Source of the DNA: Devosia sp.
GTDB taxonomy: Bacteria > Pseudomonadota > Alphaproteobacteria > Rhizobiales > Devosiaceae
Length of the DNA: 64,000 nucleotides
Assembly (NCBI RefSeq): GCF_028290625.1
Contig: NZ_JAQGJM010000022.1
Location: 62,001 to 126,000 of the forward strand
Direction of reading: 5' to 3'
Shown here: piece by piece, positions 60,990 to 64,000 of the stretch
Layout of the letters: each line of letters begins with the position of its first letter
How positions within the stretch are numbered: the stretch's first letter is position 1
Notes under the pieces: generated by a model
The model's input: only the letters and a program-made list of their open reading frames with translations
Told to the model about the DNA's origin: nothing
Database searches by the model: none
Translations under genes and position numbers: made by a program

Positions 60990-62029
60990 AATTCCTCGAT
61001 CAAGCCAAGGTCTATGTACGTTCGGGCGATGGCGGCGCCGGCGCCGTCTCGTTCCTGCGCGAGAAATTCGTCGAATTCGGCGGCCCCAATGGCGGCAATG
61101 GCGGGCGCGGTGGTGACGTCGTCATCGAATGCGTCGATGGCCTCAACACCCTGATCGATTACCGCTACCAGCAGCATTTCAAGGCCAAGATCGGCACCCA
61201 TGGCATGGGCAAGGACCGCGCCGGCGCCCATGGCGAGGACACGGTTCTGCGCGTCCCGGTCGGCACCCAGATTTTCGAGGACGACAACGAAACCCTCATC
61301 ACCGACATGACCGAAGTCGGCCAGCGCGTCGTGCTACTCTCGGGCGGCAATGGCGGCTTCGGCAATGCCCATTTCAAGACCTCCGCCAACCAGGCTCCGC
61401 GCCATGCCAATCCGGGCATTCCCGGGGTGGAAAAGTGGATCTGGCTGCGCCTCAAGCTCATCGCTGACGCCGGTCTCGTCGGTCTGCCAAATGCCGGCAA
61501 GTCGACCTTCCTCGCCGCCGTCTCCGCCGCCAAGCCCAAGATCGCCGCCTATCCGTTCACGACACTCCACCCCAATCTGGGCGTGGTCTCCATCGGTGAG
61601 CGCGATTTCGTACTGGCCGATATTCCGGGCCTGATCGAGGGCGCCAGTGAAGGCGCCGGCATCGGCGACCGTTTCCTCGGCCATGTCGAGCGCTGCGGCG
61701 TGCTGGTGCATCTGATCGACGGCACCGAGGCCGACATCAAGACCGCCTACACCACCATCCGTGCCGAATTGGCCGCCTATGACGAGCGCCTGGCCGAAAA
61801 GCCCGAACTCGTCGTGCTCAACAAGATCGACGCCATCGATCCCGAAGAGCTCAAGGAAAAAGTGAAAATCCTCAAGAAGGTGTCCAAGCAGGACGTCATG
61901 CTGGTCTCGGGCGTCACCGGCAAGGGCACTGACCTCGTGCTCTACGCCATCGTCGACACCCTCGACGCCACCAAGGCCGCCAAGCTGGAGGCTGCACGGC
62001 GCAAGGCCGAACCCAATTGGGCGCCCTGA
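60986..62029 (+). CDS. obgE: GTPase ObgE/CgtA
   Basis: The ATG at 60986 starts [46 protein letters not shown], the glycine-rich Obg fold. The GTPase domain has G1 [10 protein letters not shown]3 [10 protein letters not shown] and G4 LNKIDAID. The protein has 347 residues. It is a ribosome-linked GTPase involved in 50S assembly and stress control. The gene overlaps the GNAT upstream. Confidence 0.97.
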   Translation: MKFLDQAKVYVRSGDGGAGAVSFLREKFVEFGGPNGGNGGRGGDVVIECVDGLNTLIDYRYQQHFKAKIGTHGMGKDRAGAHGEDTVLRVPVGTQIFEDDNETLITDMTEVGQRVVLLSGGNGGFGNAHFKTSANQAPRHANPGIPGVEKWIWLRLKLIADAGLVGLPNAGKSTFLAAVSAAKPKIAAYPFTTLHPNLGVVSIGERDFVLADIPGLIEGASEGAGIGDRFLGHVERCGVLVHLIDGTEADIKTAYTTIRAELAAYDERLAEKPELVVLNKIDAIDPEELKEKVKILKKVSKQDVMLVSGVTGKGTDLVLYAIVDTLDATKAAKLEAARRKAEPNWAP

Positions 62030-62049
62030 TGCAAGCAACGCTCTCTACC

Positions 62050-62253
62050 TTCACCTCTCCCTGGGGGGAGAGGTCGACCCGCTTGGGTCGGGTGAGGGGG
62101 CCTTCCTTCCGCACCGCATCAAGAAAAGCCCCCCTCGCCCTAACCCTCTCCCCAAAGGGGCGAGGGGACCAGATTGCGCTTGTGGCAAAATCCCGTCACC
62201 TCACTGGCCAAGCCCCCTCGCCCCTCCGGGGAGAGGGATGGGGTGAGGGGCCC
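62050..62253. repeat. Palindromic repeat cluster between obgE and proB
   Basis: One small unit (CCTCTCCCTGGGGGGAGAGG) is followed by a larger palindrome, whose left arm CCCCTCGCCCTAACCCTCTCC faces GAGAGGGATGGGGTGAGGGG. The larger palindrome is of the same family as the element inside the oligopeptide-type operon. It fills almost all of the gap before proB. Confidence 0.8.
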
Positions 62254-62276
62254 TTGAATTTCGCGCTGAATCAAAG

Positions 62277-63413
62277 ATGACCTCCCCCCTCTCCCCCTAC
62301 CGCCGCCTCACGATAAAAATCGGCTCCGCTCTCCTCGTCGATAGCGCCACCGGAAAACTCCGCTCGTCCTGGCTCGCCGATCTGTCCGAGGATGTCGCCG
62401 CCCTCAAGGCCGCCGGCACCGAGATCGTCATCGTCTCCTCCGGCGCCATCGCGCTAGGCCGGCGCCTCCTCAAGCTCGACGCCATTGCGCTTCCCCTCGA
62501 GCAATCCCAGGCGGCCGCCAGCGCCGGCCAGATCGCGCTGAGCCAGGCCTGGGCCGAAGCGCTTGGCCGCCACGGCATCGTCACCGGCCAGATTCTGATC
62601 ACCCCCAATATCACCGAGGAACGCCGTTACTACCTCAACGCGCGCACCACCATCGCCACCCTGCTCAGCCTGGGTGCCGTCCCCATCATCAACGAGAACG
62701 ACTCTGTCGCCACCGCCGAAATCCGCTACGGCGACAATGATCGCCTGTCGGCCCGCGTCGCCACCATGATCGAGGCCGATTGCCTCGTGCTGCTGTCGGA
62801 CGTCGATGGCCTCTATACCGCTCCACCCGCCAGGGACCCGACCGCCACCCACCTGCCGGTCATCGCCAGCATCACCCCCGCCATCGAGGCGATGGCGGGC
62901 GGCGCGGCGAGCCACCTGTCGCGCGGCGGCATGACCACCAAGGTCGAAGCCGGCAAGATCGCCACGCAAGCCGGCACCGCCATGATCATCGCCAAGGGCA
63001 CCGAAACCCATCCCCTGCGCGCCCTCACCGAAGGCGCTCGCCACACCCTGTTCCACCCCGCCCAATCCCGTGCCCAGGCCCGCAAGCGCTGGATCATGGG
63101 TACGCTGGCCGTCGCCGGAACCTTGCAGGTCGATGCCGGCGCCGCCCGGGCGCTGCTGACCGGCAAGTCGCTGCTGCCGATCGGCGTCACCAAGGTCAAG
63201 GGCCAATTCGATCGCGGCGACGCCATCGCCATCACCGATCCCGACGGTCACGAAATCGCCCGCGGTCTCGTCGGCCTCGACAGCGAGGAGGCCCGCCTGG
63301 TCATGGGCAAGCGCGGCCCCACCGTGGTTGAACTGCTGGGCGTGGGCAATCGCAGCGAGCTTGTGCATCGCGATAATATGGTCATGGTATCAAAGGCAGG
63401 AGAGGTTCTATGA
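62277..63413 (+). CDS. proB: Glutamate 5-kinase
   Basis: A 378-residue enzyme for the first step of proline synthesis from glutamate. [51 protein letters not shown] is the amino acid kinase fold, with [21 protein letters not shown] as the active-site loop. The last 95 residues form a PUA domain ([26 protein letters not shown]). It overlaps proA by ATGA. Confidence 0.97.
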   Translation: MTSPLSPYRRLTIKIGSALLVDSATGKLRSSWLADLSEDVAALKAAGTEIVIVSSGAIALGRRLLKLDAIALPLEQSQAAASAGQIALSQAWAEALGRHGIVTGQILITPNITEERRYYLNARTTIATLLSLGAVPIINENDSVATAEIRYGDNDRLSARVATMIEADCLVLLSDVDGLYTAPPARDPTATHLPVIASITPAIEAMAGGAASHLSRGGMTTKVEAGKIATQAGTAMIIAKGTETHPLRALTEGARHTLFHPAQSRAQARKRWIMGTLAVAGTLQVDAGAARALLTGKSLLPIGVTKVKGQFDRGDAIAITDPDGHEIARGLVGLDSEEARLVMGKRGPTVVELLGVGNRSELVHRDNMVMVSKAGEVL

Positions 63414-64000
63414 GCGCAGTGTCATCGGTGACCGACATCGCCAGCCTCATGGCCGAGATCGGCCGCAACGCTCGCGCCGCCGCGCGTGTCCTGGCGATTG
63501 CCAGCCCGGAGGCCAAGCGCACCGCCCTGCTCACCGCTGCCGGCGCCATCAATGCGCATCGCCAGAAAATCCTCGCCGCCAACGCCAAGGATATCGAGGC
63601 CGCTACAATCAAGGGCATCTCCAACGCCTTCCTCGATCGCCTGACGCTGACCGATGAGCGCATCGACGCCATGATCGAGGGTCTCAAGACGATTGCCGAA
63701 CTGCCCGATCCTGTCGGCAGTGTCCTTGCCGAATGGGACCGCCCCAACGGCCTGCATATCTCCCGCGTCCGCACCCCGCTCGGCGTCATCGGGGTGATCT
63801 TTGAATCGCGCCCCAACGTCACCGCCGATGCCGGCGCCCTCTGCATCAAGTCCGGCAATGCGGTGATCCTGCGCGGCGGCTCCGACAGCTTCCATTCCAG
63901 CCAGGCCATCGTCGATTGCATGCTCGATGGCCTGCATCTGGCCGGCCTGCCCACCGAGGCCATCCAGCTCGTCCCTACCGTGGATCGCGCCGCCGTCGGC
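63410..64000 (+). CDS. proA: Gamma-glutamyl phosphate reductase, N-terminal part (cut by window end)
   Basis: The frame is open from the ATG at 63410 to the window end and is therefore absent from the ORF track. It reads [20 protein letters not shown], then [40 protein letters not shown] and [20 protein letters not shown], the ProA fold of the aldehyde dehydrogenase superfamily. 197 residues are visible. The catalytic cysteine lies beyond the window. It overlaps proB by four bases. Confidence 0.96.
   Translation, partial: MSAVSSVTDIASLMAEIGRNARAAARVLAIASPEAKRTALLTAAGAINAHRQKILAANAKDIEAATIKGISNAFLDRLTLTDERIDAMIEGLKTIAELPDPVGSVLAEWDRPNGLHISRVRTPLGVIGVIFESRPNVTADAGALCIKSGNAVILRGGSDSFHSSQAIVDCMLDGLHLAGLPTEAIQLVPTVDRAAVG

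Overview
The window is about 64 kb of GC-rich DNA that reads like the chromosome of an alphaproteobacterium of the order Hyphomicrobiales, most like Devosia or a close relative. The grounds are the gene order rplU-rpmA-(GNAT)-obgE-proB-proA at the right end, the density of ABC sugar importers with LacI, AraC and IclR-type regulators, long GC-rich intergenic palindromes, and compact operons with many ATGA overlaps. The genus is an inference. No rRNA, phage or CRISPR array was seen. Most long antisense ORFs in the track are shadows.

Layout. 0-12.5 kb: a histidine phosphatase; an AraC regulator divergent from a sugar operon (TIM-barrel isomerase, CUT2 ABC ATPase, two permeases, periplasmic binding protein); two co-oriented regulator genes, one fusing an IclR-like helix-turn-helix to a binding-protein domain that resembles the neighbouring transport protein; then an aldo/keto reductase, an SDR oxidoreductase and a TerC-family protein. 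12.5-20 kb: a peptide/oligosaccharide-type ABC operon ending in a GNAT gene, with a LacI regulator whose palindromic operator occurs before both its own gene and the binding-protein gene. 20-31.5 kb: gamma carbonic anhydrase, a large Ig-repeat autotransporter-like protein, an aldo/keto reductase, an epimerase divergent from an AraC regulator, and a MarR-MFS-HlyD efflux operon.

31.5-41.3 kb: two paralogous LacI regulators end to end, then a GH2 glycosidase and a CUT1 ABC importer (ATPase, binding protein, two permeases), a likely glycoside uptake and hydrolysis unit. 41.3-43.5 kb is a gene graveyard of less GC-rich DNA: a piece of a PQQ dehydrogenase, a decayed IS1595-type transposase, a small Cas2/SinR-like protein and a MarR regulator with its palindrome. 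43.5-48.5 kb: a two-gene GMC dehydrogenase, then on the other strand a type III polyketide synthase, methyltransferase and FAD reductase operon with 1-nt overlaps.

48.9-57 kb is a metal and efflux island: ChrA, an arsR-aquaglyceroporin-arsC operon divergent from an MFS gene, a hexapeptide acetyltransferase, an EamA transporter with a histidine-rich tail, a DHA2 MFS pump and an isoprenylcysteine-methyltransferase-like membrane protein. 57-64 kb is housekeeping: tRNA-Ser(CGA), a gamma-glutamylcyclotransferase-like protein, a metallo-beta-lactamase-fold protein, rplU, rpmA, two GNATs, obgE, proB and the start of proA, which runs off the window.
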